Shown here one piece after another: positions 24,593 through 36,315 of a stretch of 64,000 bases of DNA. This DNA is from Sialis fuliginosa (taxonomy: Eukaryota > Arthropoda > Insecta > Megaloptera > Sialidae). The first letter of the stretch is position 1; every line of letters starts with the position of its first letter. The DNA lies in contig OY540810.1 of assembly GCA_961205875.1 (NCBI GenBank), positions 37,758,001-37,822,000 of the forward strand, written 5' to 3'. The notes under the pieces were generated by a model. That model was not told where the DNA came from and did not search any database. It worked only from the letters and a program-made list of their open reading frames with translations. The position numbers were made by a program, and so were the translations under genes.

Positions 24593-25881
24593 TTAAAAAT
24601 CATACCAATCTTCAATTGTTAATTTGGCGCTTCCAATAATCTTCTGGCCAGTGAGAACACTGGCCGCTATTTTCAATTTCTGTTCCTGCAGATGTTTGAT
24701 TCTTTGTTCTATCGTGTCCATCGAAATAAATCTACAAGATATTTTATTTAAAAAAAAAAAAGAAAAAATTGACAGGCAATTTTTTTTCAAAGTTCTGTAG
24801 GTTTTGTAAAAAGAATTAGAATTCAACCTATTAAAAAGCATATTTAAGATAGGAGTTTCTTCTTTCAGATGCTCTACAGCAGTGGTCACCAAACTACGGC
24901 CTGGTATATAAATATTTTATATACATATAAGAAATATTAATTTTATATAATTTAAGGATTTGATGTAAATATGTGCATTTATCTACATTTTAATAAATAT
25001 TTTCCATTATAAATTTTGATATAATATACTCTATTTATTAGTTACCCTTCATTAGCCTAACAAAATTTTTTTTTTAAGAAAATAAAAATGGGGCACTAGA
25101 GGGTTAAACGACTACCTGAGAAACAAACACAGCCTAGTTTTGTGATGTTAATTTACCTTTTGGCTTTCGGTTTGCGGTTAGAACCATGATAAAGATTTAC
25201 AGTCAGTAAATGTTTCTTGCACTTAGTCTTTACTTCACTTTTCCATTGATTTATTTAACTGGCTGGAAATACCACCAGAGTTCCTCCTGCGTAATCTGTA
25301 AACATATTTTTATAATCATCTTGAATAACAAACAATTTTATGATCGCTTATATTTTTCTTTGGAACTGTTACTATCTTCATCAGAAGATAAATTATGCTC
25401 ATTTTCTACCATTTCTCGTTTCTTAATGATTAATGAAATCACCATCAAGGTCTTCCCCAACCCCATGTCATCCGCTGAAATGATAATAAAATAAATACAC
25501 CTAAAAACTCATTTATCTTGTGAATATTATCTTGTGTCCATGAGACAACAAAAACAATTATAATAAAAAACAATCACCGTTAGATTCAAAACAAAAGCTG
25601 TCGTTATCAGGAGCCCCAGTTTCCATGTAAACAGGTCAAAGTCAGGTCAAATATCACGTAAATAAGAGAAGAGAGAGATTACGCTACCCAGCATCCCGCC
25701 TGGCGGTGTCTGCGTCTCACGCCACAAGAGCCACGCGAGCGCATGCTGCTGATGGGGCATTAACGCGACGTTCAACTCCGCGGGATTGGTCTCGCGTACG
25801 TCGGACATCCCTCTATCGCCCCGTGTAGCTCCTTGAGTTTATCCATTGTCAAAGTCTTTTGGGTGTTGAATGTTTCCAAAG
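24593..25881 (-). pseudogene. Remnant of a TTF2/lodestar-like SNF2 ATPase gene
   Basis: Three exon-like pieces are visible. Piece A (25881-25688) encodes the region before the ATPase core, including LMPHQQHALAWLLWRE, but needs a frameshift near 25795. It ends in a GT and, after a 213-bp intron, splices in frame to piece B (25474 to about 25341). That piece encodes the Walker A motif DDMGLGKT followed by ISLIIKKRE, then stops at 25338. Piece C (24731-24593) is the last exon, with MDTIEQRIKHLQEQK and the terminal KLTIEDWYDF, typical of transcription termination factor 2 and Drosophila lodestar. All other helicase motifs (DEAH box, motifs III-VI) are missing. In the intact family these proteins release RNA polymerase II transcripts using ATP. 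Here the gene is a broken, internally deleted copy. Piece A is GC-rich compared with its surroundings. Confidence 0.75.
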
Positions 25882-26866
25882 CTAATAATAATAAATAATA
25901 ATAACACATCAGTATCCGTTTTTTACGTGAAATACAAACAAGCGTTACCTTTTTTGCCGAAACTAGCCAGCTGTACGTCATTGGCTGTTTCCCTGATTGT
26001 TTCCCAGGACAGTTGTTGTGACGTCGAAGTTATCAAATGTATATGAAAGATGATGAAAACTAATAAACTTTTTTGAGTTTGTGGTTTTTATCTTGAAATA
26101 TTACACCTCTGAAATTGAAATTGTGGGCACCTTTTTATGGGGTTTACGTATTTACAAATATGTACTAATATAAAAACCATAGGATTATAAGTCAAAATAT
26201 GCTACATTAAAAAAGAGAACAAAAGAGGGCATTTCAATATAAAAAAGAAAGATTAATGCTCAAAAAGAGGACTTGTTCTCTTTAAAAGAGATATTCTGGC
26301 AACCCTAAACGAGGTGGAACGGCGTTCCGGCACCTTTTTTTCCTTAACATAGGAAAAGCTGCTTTAAATTTCATTTAATTGATATTTGAATATAATTTTC
26401 TACAGTAAAAAGCTTGAGAAGAAGTGTGTTCCGGCGCCAACGCTGATTGGTCAAGGAGCTCTTGAGACTACCTTGTCTTTATATATCTTGAATAAACATA
26501 AACTTATTGTTAGCAATTTGCCACGAAGAGGCTAAGAAAAATAAATTGTATGTTCTTCCACAATCAGTGTTTATAAAAAGAAGAAATATAATTAAGAAAC
26601 ATTCATTTATTATAGATAGTGCTAGTACATGTAAGTTACTAATAAACATATAATAAAAACTTTTTCTAATTTTAGGTGAAATAAAATTCGGTTTGCAAAT
26701 TTTTGAAGTTATACTTCTTTAGGCGCATTCAGGGTCAAATTTGAGTAATGCAACAGAAATAAAATGCGCATTCAGAGCATTTTTCATTCATGTTTAACCA
26801 AAATATCCATCTCTTTCTTTTGTGACAAGTTTTTTAATCAGATGTGCGATCCATACTCTAAGTTAA
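25882..26866. other. Gene-free stretch
   Basis: No gene is seen apart from what may be upstream intron of the TTF2-like remnant. A solo terminus of the 18028-19502 MITE family lies at about 26430-26475 ('ccaacgctgattggtcaagg'). Confidence 0.5.
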
Positions 26867-27198
26867 TGTCCGGTATTATAAAGGAGCTAGCAAAATTTGC
26901 TAGCTAGCAATTACTTTCAAATGGGGTATTAATTCTGTACTAGTATCTATGGATTAGTTATGGAATTTAGAGCAGTGACACTTCAACTAATTGTAACACA
27001 GTTGGCATCTTTGACTGTACAAAATAATTTTCATAATATCACCACTGTTTTAATACCGTTGGTATTTACCAACAACGCATGCGCGAAACTTGTCAAAGTC
27101 TTCAACAAACTCCAAAAGAACTGTCATATAAGTTTGATACCTCATTTGAGAGTGCTTGCTAGCAAGCAAATTTGCTAGCTCCTTTATAATACCGGACA
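26867..27198. mobile_element. PIF/Harbinger-type MITE (332 bp), TAA target duplication
   Basis: Ends TGTCCGGTATTATAAAG and the complement are flanked by TAA at 26864-26866 and 27199-27201. It is the same length as the element at 23423 and differs from it at scattered positions. No coding capacity. Confidence 0.88.
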
Positions 27199-27420
27199 TA
27201 AATCAATAAAAGTTTCGATAAGTAAGTACTCTATCATTGTTTGCTTAAATCCAATATTCTAACACAGGTATATGTATATTAAATTTTATAATTAAAAGCA
27301 AACAGCAGAATATTGTTTTATTGTTGTACTTATTTGAAGTTATTCATAGTTATTATTCAATCGTGCCAAAGAAGTATAACTTATAACGCGTGTACATAAG
27401 TACACACACTCAATATTTTT

Positions 27421-28612
27421 TCAATTTTCATCGCTATTATTGATTTTTGTGAATAAATTATTATTCATTTTAAAATTAAGTAATGTCTTCATTAAATTTA
27501 TATTTTCTAAAGATACTAAATATTTTTTTTCTAACGATTGTAGATCATTTTTTAAAGAGACTATTTTCATTTTCTTGCGTTTCAAATTTTGTGTAAGGAC
27601 TCTAATTTTTTTTGTTTTTTCGTTATTCCTACGTATAACCAAGGACAACTTTCTTGTTAACTTTGTTTTGATGGAAACTTCATCGTCTGATGTTGTTGGT
27701 ATGGGACTTGGAGTGCTTGCTCGACTTTCATCTTGCTAAAGAAATATTAAAAATACATTAGAACTTAACGAATGTAAAAAGATTTTTTTGAATTTTATAG
27801 GTAGGTGTATAGTATTAAATGGTTCAAATTTTTCTACATATATTAGAGTCACCATGAAAAATGAGTAATTATCTTGTGTAGTGGTGATCAATGCATAAGC
27901 TTATAATTAAAAAACAAAATTTAATTTAATTTCAAAAATGGTTCAGTACTGCTAAAAAAGTTTAACATCAAAAAAAATTTCATCCCACATTATCTTCTCA
28001 AGGAAAATGGTCAGCCTGCACTAGAATATTACTTTATAATTTTTTATAAAATATGGCACATGCTCAGTCATAATAAATACCTGTTGTGTTTGAGATAAAA
28101 TTGTAGGTACAGCCATTTTATCTAAATAAGTTTTGTCTCGAATACGATAAAAACAACTTGGCTCGAAATGTAACGAACACAATCTGTCAGTCGGGGTTGG
28201 TGTCCAATCATTATCTTTTATCATATTTTTAATCCAAATATTTCGTTTCTTTATGTTTGTTGGAAATCTGAAATTAAATAATAATATGTATTAAATATTG
28301 ATTTAATATTTATTTTACCGTAGTTATTACAATTTAAAATTATTATTTAATTTTCAAAGGACGCCTGGAAAAATGGTGATACCAGCAGCAAAAAATATAC
28401 ATTCAAATAAGAATTTACAATCGAAATCTAAATAAAATGGTTTTTAAATACATAAAAATACCGAACAAATACGCTAATAATTAAATAACAGGGCATAAAT
28501 TACAAATTTAAATATTTGAAGTCATGATAAATATTTCCTACCTGTGAAATGAAATATTTGCTTGTTTTTTACGATTATTGTTATTGCAGCCATTTACCGC
28601 ACAATGAACCAT
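27421..28612 (-). CDS. THAP-domain DNA-binding protein (190 residues, three exons)
   Basis: The exons are 28612-28542, 28267-28081 and 27735-27421. All join in phase across GT-AG introns and end at TGA. The N-terminal THAP zinc finger spans residues 1-85. It has the C2CH ligands CAVNGC (C4, C9) and CSLHF, a tryptophan between them and the closing AVPTIL, equivalent to the family AVPTIF box. This domain binds DNA in the nucleus. A short Ser/Pro/Thr-rich linker follows, and the last 70 residues are Lys/Leu-rich with a likely coiled coil, as in many THAP proteins that dimerise. There is no transposase domain, so it is a stand-alone THAP protein rather than a P-element transposase. It starts about 570 bp from NOP53 in divergent orientation and may share its promoter. 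THAP paralogues are numerous, so no symbol is given. Confidence 0.78.
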
Positions 28613-29182
28613 ATTTTAGAAATAAATAAGAAACGTTTAAACTTGTAGTAATATTTAAAACCACTATTTTTGTTGACGGTGTTATCGAAATGACCTTAAG
28701 TTCTGGTAACAGTTGACAGTTCCGTACATATTACATACACGCATACTCCGGGGGGGTGAGAGGGGGCCCTTTTTCTATGAAAATTTTAATTCACTAATTA
28801 ATTTGATGAGTGTATTAAAATTATTCTATGGTATCACATAGTAATCTTTTATAAAACTGATACTTGTCGCTTTTACCCACCCTGGTCGGATCTTGAATTC
28901 AAGAGAGGTTATGAAAATCTCGCCCCCATGGGTAAAATGAAATGTCGACGCTTATGAATGTCATAAAAGTGTAATCCCCCTCCCAATACTCCTCATTTTT
29001 CTGTGCTCCTCACCAGGAGTGGTTCTACTCGCGAATTCGATGACATCTGTCGGATCAATTCGCAAGTATTCTCTTCTTCTTCCGTCAAAACATTTCTTCG
29101 ATTTCTTCCATTTCTTGGTTTACGTCGTTCACGTGTTTATGTGAAATAACCTAAATATTTTTAAAAATATTCATTTTTTAAA
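28613..29182. promoter_or_regulatory. Probable bidirectional promoter between THAP gene and NOP53
   Basis: These 570 bases separate the start codons of two divergent genes. They contain a GC-richer patch (28735-29050) unlike the surrounding AT-rich DNA, including 'gggggggtgagagggggccc'. No TATA box is evident. Sharing of the promoter is inferred from spacing alone. Confidence 0.4.
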
Positions 29183-31055
29183 ATGACTAGTGCAACTGCA
29201 AAGAAAAAACGCGTTTCCAAGAAAAGTAAATCTTCCTGGAGAAAATTTGTGAATACTAAAGATGTAGATGCTTTTTTAGAGGATAAACGTTTAGAAGAAC
29301 GTTTAGGGTATGTCATAAGAGCATCTGAGTAAAACAATTTTATTTATTAATTATTTTTGGAAAAACAGAAAACCTCTTGAGGAAAGAACAGATGGCGAAC
29401 TATTTCAAATTGACACACAACCAGTAAAAGTAGAACTAACAACAAAAGAGATTCGGAGACAAAAATTATTGCTTCCACCAAAATGTTTTCAAATGCTGCA
29501 ATCACACTCGAAAGTACCAGATCCAATTATTAAAAGGTATATAAAAGCTTACACTTTTTTTTGGTTATATTAAAATTTTAGCGCTCCAAACTATTTCACC
29601 ATTAATCTATGTTTTTTAATGTCTCAGAGAACTAATTCATCGTAGTCTATATTCTAGATATCAATATATATTAGAAATTATAATATATTTTGACAAGTGG
29701 AACATAAGACTATTTTTTGAGCCAACCAAAAATGCAGATTCACCATCAAATAATGGCACGCTAAACTTTATCAACTAAAGTTTTTACAATTTTACAAAAC
29801 AGTAACATAAATAATAAGTACTAATACTAAATTTACTGTTATAGAAATCGTGTCCGAACACCTGAAGAAAGGCAAAATAAATTAATAAAATTAAAAAATG
29901 AAGAACGCAGGCGTCAAGGTATTTTGAAAGCAAAAGATCGGTTAGCAATTAGAGATAGAAAAATGGCAATTCAAAAAAAGCTTGCAGCCAAATTTAAGAA
30001 AAATTTTAACAAAGATTTATGGGTTGTTGAAGAAAGATCAGCTGATGATAACATAATACAAAATGAGTGGGTAGATAATTGCACTAAAGTTCATACTTTA
30101 AAGAATTCCGGTAAAATACTGAAACAAATCCCTACTTCAGTTTGGAAGAAACCTTCCGTTATACCATCTGTTGAACCTCCTCACCCTGGTTTATCGTACA
30201 ATCCAAGTTATAATGATCATCAAGATTTACTTAATATTGTAGCTGAAAAGGAGTTAAAAGTGATCAAAGAAGAAAAACATTTGGACCGTGTTACTTCAAA
30301 AATGTTTTCGAAAGTTACAGTCAATGAAAGAGAAGTAAAGCTTTTTATTTTATTTTCTTTTTATCCAGTGGCGAACCCAGAAAAAAATTCAATGAGGGGG
30401 GATGGGTAATCCTTAAAAAATTCTTTGGGTGCGCCACTGCTTTTATCTAATTTTTAAAGTATATTTATATTTTACAAATACTTATCAAAAATATGTATAA
30501 CAATTTCAGAGTGCTTGGATGGAAGAAATGGCGCAAGGTTTAGAAAAAAAAGAATCTGAAACATCTGATAGTGAAAATGAATATTCTACAGTAAACCCTC
30601 CAGTTCAAAATAAGAAAAAAGATCGTAAAAAACGCCGCAAGCAAAAAGAAGAAAAACAGCAACAATTTTTGTTAAAACATAAGAAACAAGAAAAGAAAAA
30701 AGTATCAGATATACATAAACTTAAAGTTTTACAAGAAGGTGTTAAAAAGCATGAACAAAAAACAGAAGAAATACGGAAAAAACGTGAAATCAAAAAAGCG
30801 CTTAAAGTAAATGAACCAAAGCGACTGAGTTCGAAAAAATTTGAAGATCCTGAAGTTGAATTTACATTAGGAGATGAATTATCAGGAAATTTAAGAAACC
30901 TCAAAACAAAAAGCAGTTTATTACTTGATCGATTTAAGAGCTTACAAAAACGAAATATCCTAGAACCTTCTACGTTACAGTTTAAGAAAAAAGCTAAAGT
31001 AAAGAAATATGAAAAACCAACTCATAAAATGGGCTGGGAATCAAAAGGTTATTAA
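29183..31055 (+). CDS. NOP53: NOP53 ribosome biogenesis factor (GLTSCR2 homologue)
   Basis: Four exons, 29183-29307, 29369-29536, 29845-30334 and 30510-31055, join in phase into 442 residues; human NOP53 is 478. The N-terminus is basic (KKKRVSKKSKSSWRKF), followed by the family motif DVDAFLEDKRLEERLG. The centre contains the conserved KPSVIPSVEPPHPGLSYNP box (about residues 180-200). The C-terminal half is a long Lys/Glu-rich helical region with several potential nuclear and nucleolar localisation signals. It ends near YEKPTHKMGWESKGY. The protein acts in the nucleolus, recruiting the exosome-associated helicase to the pre-60S particle and aiding 5.8S/28S rRNA maturation. Intron 3 contains a 74-bp hAT MITE (30366-30439). 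The first ATG is used because the basic N-terminus is typical and the preceding 5' region is the promoter interval. Confidence 0.9.
30366..30439. mobile_element. Very short hAT-type MITE in NOP53 intron 3
   Basis: Ends CAGTGGCGAACCC and the complement-like GGGTGCGCCACTG bound 74 bp. Flanking 8-mers tttttatc and cttttatc match at seven of eight positions. It lies 31 bp downstream of the splice donor and does not disturb it. Confidence 0.75.
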
Positions 31056-33608
31056 AAAATATATAATGCAGTTTTTATAAAAAGTCTATTGCTTAATGGT
31101 TTATATACATAATAATTTATAAACTGTATACAACAAATGGTAATTATATAAAATTATGACTAGCAAATATCTTGTTTTATTGTACAATTTATATTACAGA
31201 AATATTCAAATACAGAGCAAATATTTTAAGATGTTGCATTTTTATATTTTGAATGAGTATATTTTATGTACATAAGTATTAAGAAATTGAAGATATCACA
31301 AAAAATATGTGTACGTTGCAGTTTTTTTATATAGACCAGCCGTGGGCAATCTTCGGTTCACAAAACTATTACATCCTTGATATTTAATGTAAGTAATCAA
31401 TTAAGATCAAATAAAAACAAAAAAGAATAATGAAACTCTGTAACATATTTGTGGTTCAAATTGGAATGAGATTAAGAAAAAACACTTTGTAACTTTAATG
31501 CCCGCTATCTGCTAAGTATTAAATATAAATGATAACACACAGATTTAGCAAATGAAATCATAGATATGATAGCCTCGACACATGCGCGATAAGTACAATC
31601 AGCGACTTACAATAAGTGCTGCCAAGTGTACCTCATAAAATGCATAACATGTACATTATTATACATTTATTACCACTGCTTTAAAATATCGAGCAATTTC
31701 ATAACAATTTGACACCTAGAAGATAGCATTAGCTGGAAGCTAATTTGCATTTACACTCAAGCAATACCGGACATAAATCTATTTTCAATTCAATGTGCAA
31801 GGTTGGTAAGTTTGATTGATACTATTGAAAAGCATAAAGTTTCAGCTTCAAATTTTTTTTTTAGATTTTGTCTTATTATTTTAGACAGCTTTTCAATATG
31901 AAGTAAAAAATAAATTACTCTCACTTGTCACAAATTTTTCATTTGGCCGTCCATCCATAAAGGTTACCCATTTCTGGTATAAATAATAATAAAATAATAT
32001 TTACAAGAAAATTTTATTGAGTTTTTTCAAATATACAATATCAAGGGCAGCCAACTAAATTTGTGATTACTGTTTTATTCAAAATGTGATATGATCTACC
32101 TTCCCTTTTTCATTGTACATTATAAAAAATATTTATTTTAAAGTCCGTAAGTCTTATTTAAAATTCGTAGAGATCGACCAAAATTAAAATAACGATCTAA
32201 ATATTGGATACCCCCTGATGTATACAGATGTTCATTAAAAAATCTGTTATTTAAATTTTAAATAATTTAAAATACTTCAAATTTAAAAACGATAAAAATA
32301 TTTATATTATAGCATATCAATTATTGTCCCAAATTATGAGAAACGACATTTGCTGTCATGAGACTCAATAAAATCTAAAAAAATACTTATATGTAACATG
32401 AAAAATATATTTATGGCACTTTCTTATTACTTTTTTCAAATTCTGTACTTTAACTCTCAAAATCGACACAATAAATTCAGAATAACTGATTTATAGTTAA
32501 TAATATCAAATATAAATAACTAATTATTAACATTGATTATTATTAATAATACACTAGTATTAAAAAATACAAAAAGAACATAATTAAGCTCAACAAATAT
32601 TATTTAATAACAAAAACAATAATATTGTATTGTCAATTGATAAGTTGCATTGTACGTATGAGTCAGAGCATTCAAATGTTCTTTGGTTTTTTTTATAACG
32701 GAAAAGTAAAATTAAAAATTCATACATAAATCAATATCCTATGATATTTTTATAAATAAACTTATCCAATTATTTCAAATAAATAAAATTTACTAAGATT
32801 ATTGAACCTGCCATTATTCGATAAGTAAAATAACAATTGTAGTTTTTACTAAAAGTACATTAGTATCAAATAAAATTTAACAATATTTATTATGAATTGT
32901 GGATGTCATTAATTTTTTATAAGCACTTGTTAATTATCCTCCCACAAATATAAATATAGACAGTACGTGTATGTATGCACTGATATTAATACAACTGTCT
33001 TTGGTTAGAGCAATCTGCGGGCCCCCAATTTCCATAGACGAAGCAAGGGATTATTTTAGTTTAAAACAAGATCTCAATATCTGCCGCAATAAACTATTTA
33101 AAAATATTATACACTTAAAATTGACTCATGTTGTTGCGTGCATGCGCTTATAGTCTATGATCATTTATGAGTAGATAATACAAGTTTTTTTTTATAATAT
33201 ACATAATCTAGTAAAATTCAAAATATCATGAGATTTTAATTTTCATAATTGTATTGTTAAATCTTAAAACAAAACGATAAACAGTGGTTCATTTTTTAAC
33301 CATAGAGATATAATATTACTGGAGTGATAATTCTAATAGGAGAATGCAGATTGGTAGAAATAGAAAGTTAGAAAAAAGTACTGCATTTCCCCTTTTACTA
33401 TTCAACCTAAAAACGTTTCAATTGTTTCCATGATTATCGTCATATCTGGTGAATCCAATGTCTAGTTCAGAGAGTTATGAACTGCAGCCCTATCTGTTTT
33501 GCCGTACAGGTTTTTAACATAACGTAACTCCAGTAATATTATATCTATGTTTTTAACTAATTCTTTGAAAACAAAAATTTGAATTTAAAATTGTTAAAAG
33601 AATTTGTT
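31056..33608. other. Intergenic stretch between NOP53 and TMED (convergent ends)
   Basis: AT-rich DNA with no supportable gene. It contains a hAT-like fragment near 31335 ('ccagccgtgggcaatc'). A possible short inverted pair lies at 33300-33550 ('accatagagatataatatta' near 33300 and its complement near 33535), which may mark a degraded MITE of about 255 bp. Confidence 0.5.
33296..33555. repeat. Probable degraded MITE (inverted ends)
   Basis: The left end 'aaccatagatataatatta'-like sequence with 'ctggagt' is mirrored at the right by 'actccagtaatattatatct' near 33527-33546. The interior is unique. Superfamily and target duplication are not clear. Confidence 0.5.
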
Positions 33609-34304
33609 TTACTTCAGTCGTTTAAAAAGTCTCTGAATTTTCGAATTGTCATCAAATAAACTTTTAACCATAACTACTTGTATAAAACCAACTACAATCA
33701 TTAGCACTATTTGAGTCATTGACCAAGCATTGACTTTAAAATAATTTTCTTCGCCAATATTTCTATCTCTAGCTTCGTGTGATCGAATAGAATCTTGAAG
33801 ATGACGGACCTTTATTAAATGTTGACGAACTTTTGCAATTGCATCTTGAATATCTTGCAATTGTAAATCATAATACTCATTTGTTGTCAAACCTCCTAAT
33901 AAGTCATTCCAATCATCTTGTTCATCTTCATCACCTTCTATTATAATTTCAAAAAATATTGTCTTCGTATTAAAAGTACTGAACGTGTTATCCCAGCAGA
34001 ATTTATAATCGCCTTCAACAGTTACTTCTGTACGATGATTATTTTCAGATTTTTTAAAATCGGCAAACAGAATCCTACCTTTGGGTTCTACTAATTGAAA
34101 ATTGATATCTAATTCTCCGTGACTACCATCTATAACTTGATATTCGACATCTATTACATAGCCTGGCTTTGCATTTTGATAAAAGCAAATTTCTTTGCCA
34201 GCATCTACTGTCACCGTCATCTCTTTTTCAAGGGCAGATGCATTTGTAATTAAATAAAAAACTATTAAACAAAAAGTAAGGTTATATGTTAGTATATTCA
34301 TCAT
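33609..34304 (-). CDS. p24/TMED family cargo receptor (TMED1/5-like)
   Basis: This single-exon gene encodes 231 residues. Residues 1-24 form a signal peptide (hydrophobic LIVFYLITNASA). The GOLD domain (about 28-120) carries the two conserved cysteines in EICFYQ and YKFCWDNTFS. A luminal coiled-coil stretch (about 145-185) contains the family signature SHEARDRN, followed by N..FKVNAWS. A single membrane helix, VLMIVVGFIQVVMVKSLF, precedes a short basic cytosolic tail ending KRLK, compatible with COPI retrieval. p24 proteins cycle between ER and Golgi and load cargo, including GPI-anchored proteins, into COPII vesicles. The DGSHGELDINFQLVEPKG segment and tail resemble TMED5 and Drosophila opossum, so the gamma subfamily is most likely. 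It is divergent from neugrin, with a transposon now between the two genes. Confidence 0.88.
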   Translation of the reverse strand: MMNILTYNLTFCLIVFYLITNASALEKEMTVTVDAGKEICFYQNAKPGYVIDVEYQVIDGSHGELDINFQLVEPKGRILFADFKKSENNHRTEVTVEGDYKFCWDNTFSTFNTKTIFFEIIIEGDEDEQDDWNDLLGGLTTNEYYDLQLQDIQDAIAKVRQHLIKVRHLQDSIRSHEARDRNIGEENYFKVNAWSMTQIVLMIVVGFIQVVMVKSLFDDNSKIQRLFKRLK

Positions 34305-34935
34305 AAATAACTACAGTTAAAAACTTTTCAAAATATCACTGTTATTTAAGTTTAATGTTATAACAACATTTCTTTTTCAATGATAGAAATTTATAGTTTT
34401 ATCAAGTCACGTAAAAATTAAATACTAATGCCCGGTATTATAAAGAAATTGCATGGGTGCAAATTCGCGTCTGCGCACATTAGCTGTCAAATAACGCTAT
34501 CAATTGGGTATTAAATTGTTACGAAATTGCTCGATATTTTAAAGCAGTGGTAATAAATAGACACATAATAATGTAATCGATGCATGTACATTATATGGGT
34601 GTACACAAATGTGTTTTTTAAGTCTGTGATGTGTTTATATTGAATTTAAATTGACACATAACCTAAGTATACGATATTCATGTACAAAAATATAACGTGT
34701 TGTGGTAAAAATTGAAAATTAAAATGCTGGTAAGTAGTAAATATACTTTTATATAACACATTCATATATATCATAGCTCTTTAAAGCAATTCCTGCATTT
34801 GGAATTTTTTACAAAACGCTTGAAGATGAAAAACATTGTTTACTTTTAATTGTCACATAAAATTTATTTTTATATTATACTTTTATAATATATAGTATTT
34901 ATCTCAACTTTTTGTATATTACAGAAACGTTTCAA

Positions 34936-35280
34936 AATGTCATCAATTTCATCTGTATTATCTGGACATTTTATATCACATGAATATTCAGTATTATTTT
35001 CAGATAACTTTGAAAATAACATTCAAATACCAAGAGAACCTTAAGTGTTCAGAGAAAGAAATGATCCAATCCTAATGATTGAAAAAAAGATTAAAAAATG
35101 AGCATCAGAAGGTGGCTGGGAAATGATAGATGTTCGAAAAGTGGTATAAGTATACGGTAAGAAGCGAATTTACAAGCGTCATAAGGTGGTTTGGATACAG
35201 GAGAAGCTGATCAAAAAGCAGCATTATGTATATAAAGGAATCGAGAGCAGTGGAGAAGATATTCAGCCGTATTCATAGTT
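34936..35280 (+). pseudogene. Possible Harbinger transposase N-terminal remnant
   Basis: A frame starting MSSISSVLSGHFISHEYSVL runs to IQIPREP, then a stop, then VFRERNDPI in the same frame. The PRE-P/VFRERNDP junction is the sort of sequence found near the start of insect Harbinger transposases. Further stops follow, and no catalytic DDE region is recognisable. The assignment rests mainly on its place inside a Harbinger-type element. Confidence 0.4.
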
Positions 35281-36045
35281 CCTCGTTACTAAATTTACGT
35301 TTCATAAAACTTCCTTGACTACGAAGGCTTCCTTATCTCAAGGTTGGTCGGAAGCTTTCTCAAGGCAGCTTTGAATACAATTTTAACTGTAATGCTGACA
35401 ATGTGTATATAAACATAACATAACATAAAAGTAGTTACACATTTCAATCTGTAGCTTTGTGCTGTCATTACCTTTTTAGACAAAGTGAATAAAGGAAAAA
35501 AAAGATAATGGACAATGAATTTAAAAAAAACACTTTATTTATAAACTAAACATTATTAATAACATAACACTAGTAAGTCACTAAAAAGTCCTAAAATATT
35601 TATTACTTCTAGAAGGAAACCTTGAGATCTGTCTATGAAACAAGGGCGCCTTGGATATCTGTGATAGCCTTGATTGAGGTTTTCTCCGACCTTGCGATAA
35701 GGAACGATTATGATTACGGCTGATTGGAGATTAGAGTACTTGAGATAAAACATAAGTATACTGCGATGCTCTGTTTTGTAAATCAATCTGAAAATAAATG
35801 TATAATATTGATTAAAATGTTTTTATTATTGCAATGTTATGATTGGTCTTACAAATATTATTTCGTTGTCACTGCTTTTCTCTAATAAGGCATCTGAAAT
35901 AAAGAAAAATTTCATTAATTGATATTTTAATTATATATAAATGATAAAAAATTACCAAAAAACAAACCGAAAGATGCACAGCTACCAACAGGATTTCGTA
36001 GCTCCCTAGTTTCGTCTTATAAAATCTATATTTTTTTTAATACAT

Positions 36046-36315
36046 CTATAAAATTAATTCAATTAGTAATTTGTTTGTGAAACTTATTTTATAATAATTA
36101 ATTACCTTCTCATCCGCACAATCTTTCTTGGCTTTTTTTTTAATACTTTCGTAAAGATTTTTTAATTGAATACCATTACGTAGTTGGCCTGTCTTTGTAA
36201 TATTATTGAACTCACTAGCTATTTCGGTTGTCTTATTTTCGATAATATCTATGTATTTTAACACCAGCTCTAATAAAACCTGCTTATCATCATCACACTG
36301 TATCCTTTTTCTCTC
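36046..36315 (-). pseudogene. Myb/SANT-like DNA-binding protein remnant of the Harbinger element
   Basis: The minus strand reads ERKRIQCDDDKQVLLELVLK, then YIDIIENKTT, EIASEFNNITKTGQ and QLKNLYESIKKKAKKDCADE. This is the Myb/SANT-like (zeste/MSANTD-type) DNA-binding fold that accompanies Harbinger transposases. Residues between the first and second helix appear deleted, since the expected tryptophan-containing segment is missing. No start codon is in frame, so I call it a remnant; the C-terminal half ends in intron-like sequence. Confidence 0.6.

Noticed and set aside
30605..30904. Minus-strand frame of 99 residues
   Set aside because: Shadow of the Lys-rich NOP53 exon 4 read in reverse (Phe/Ser/Cys-rich).
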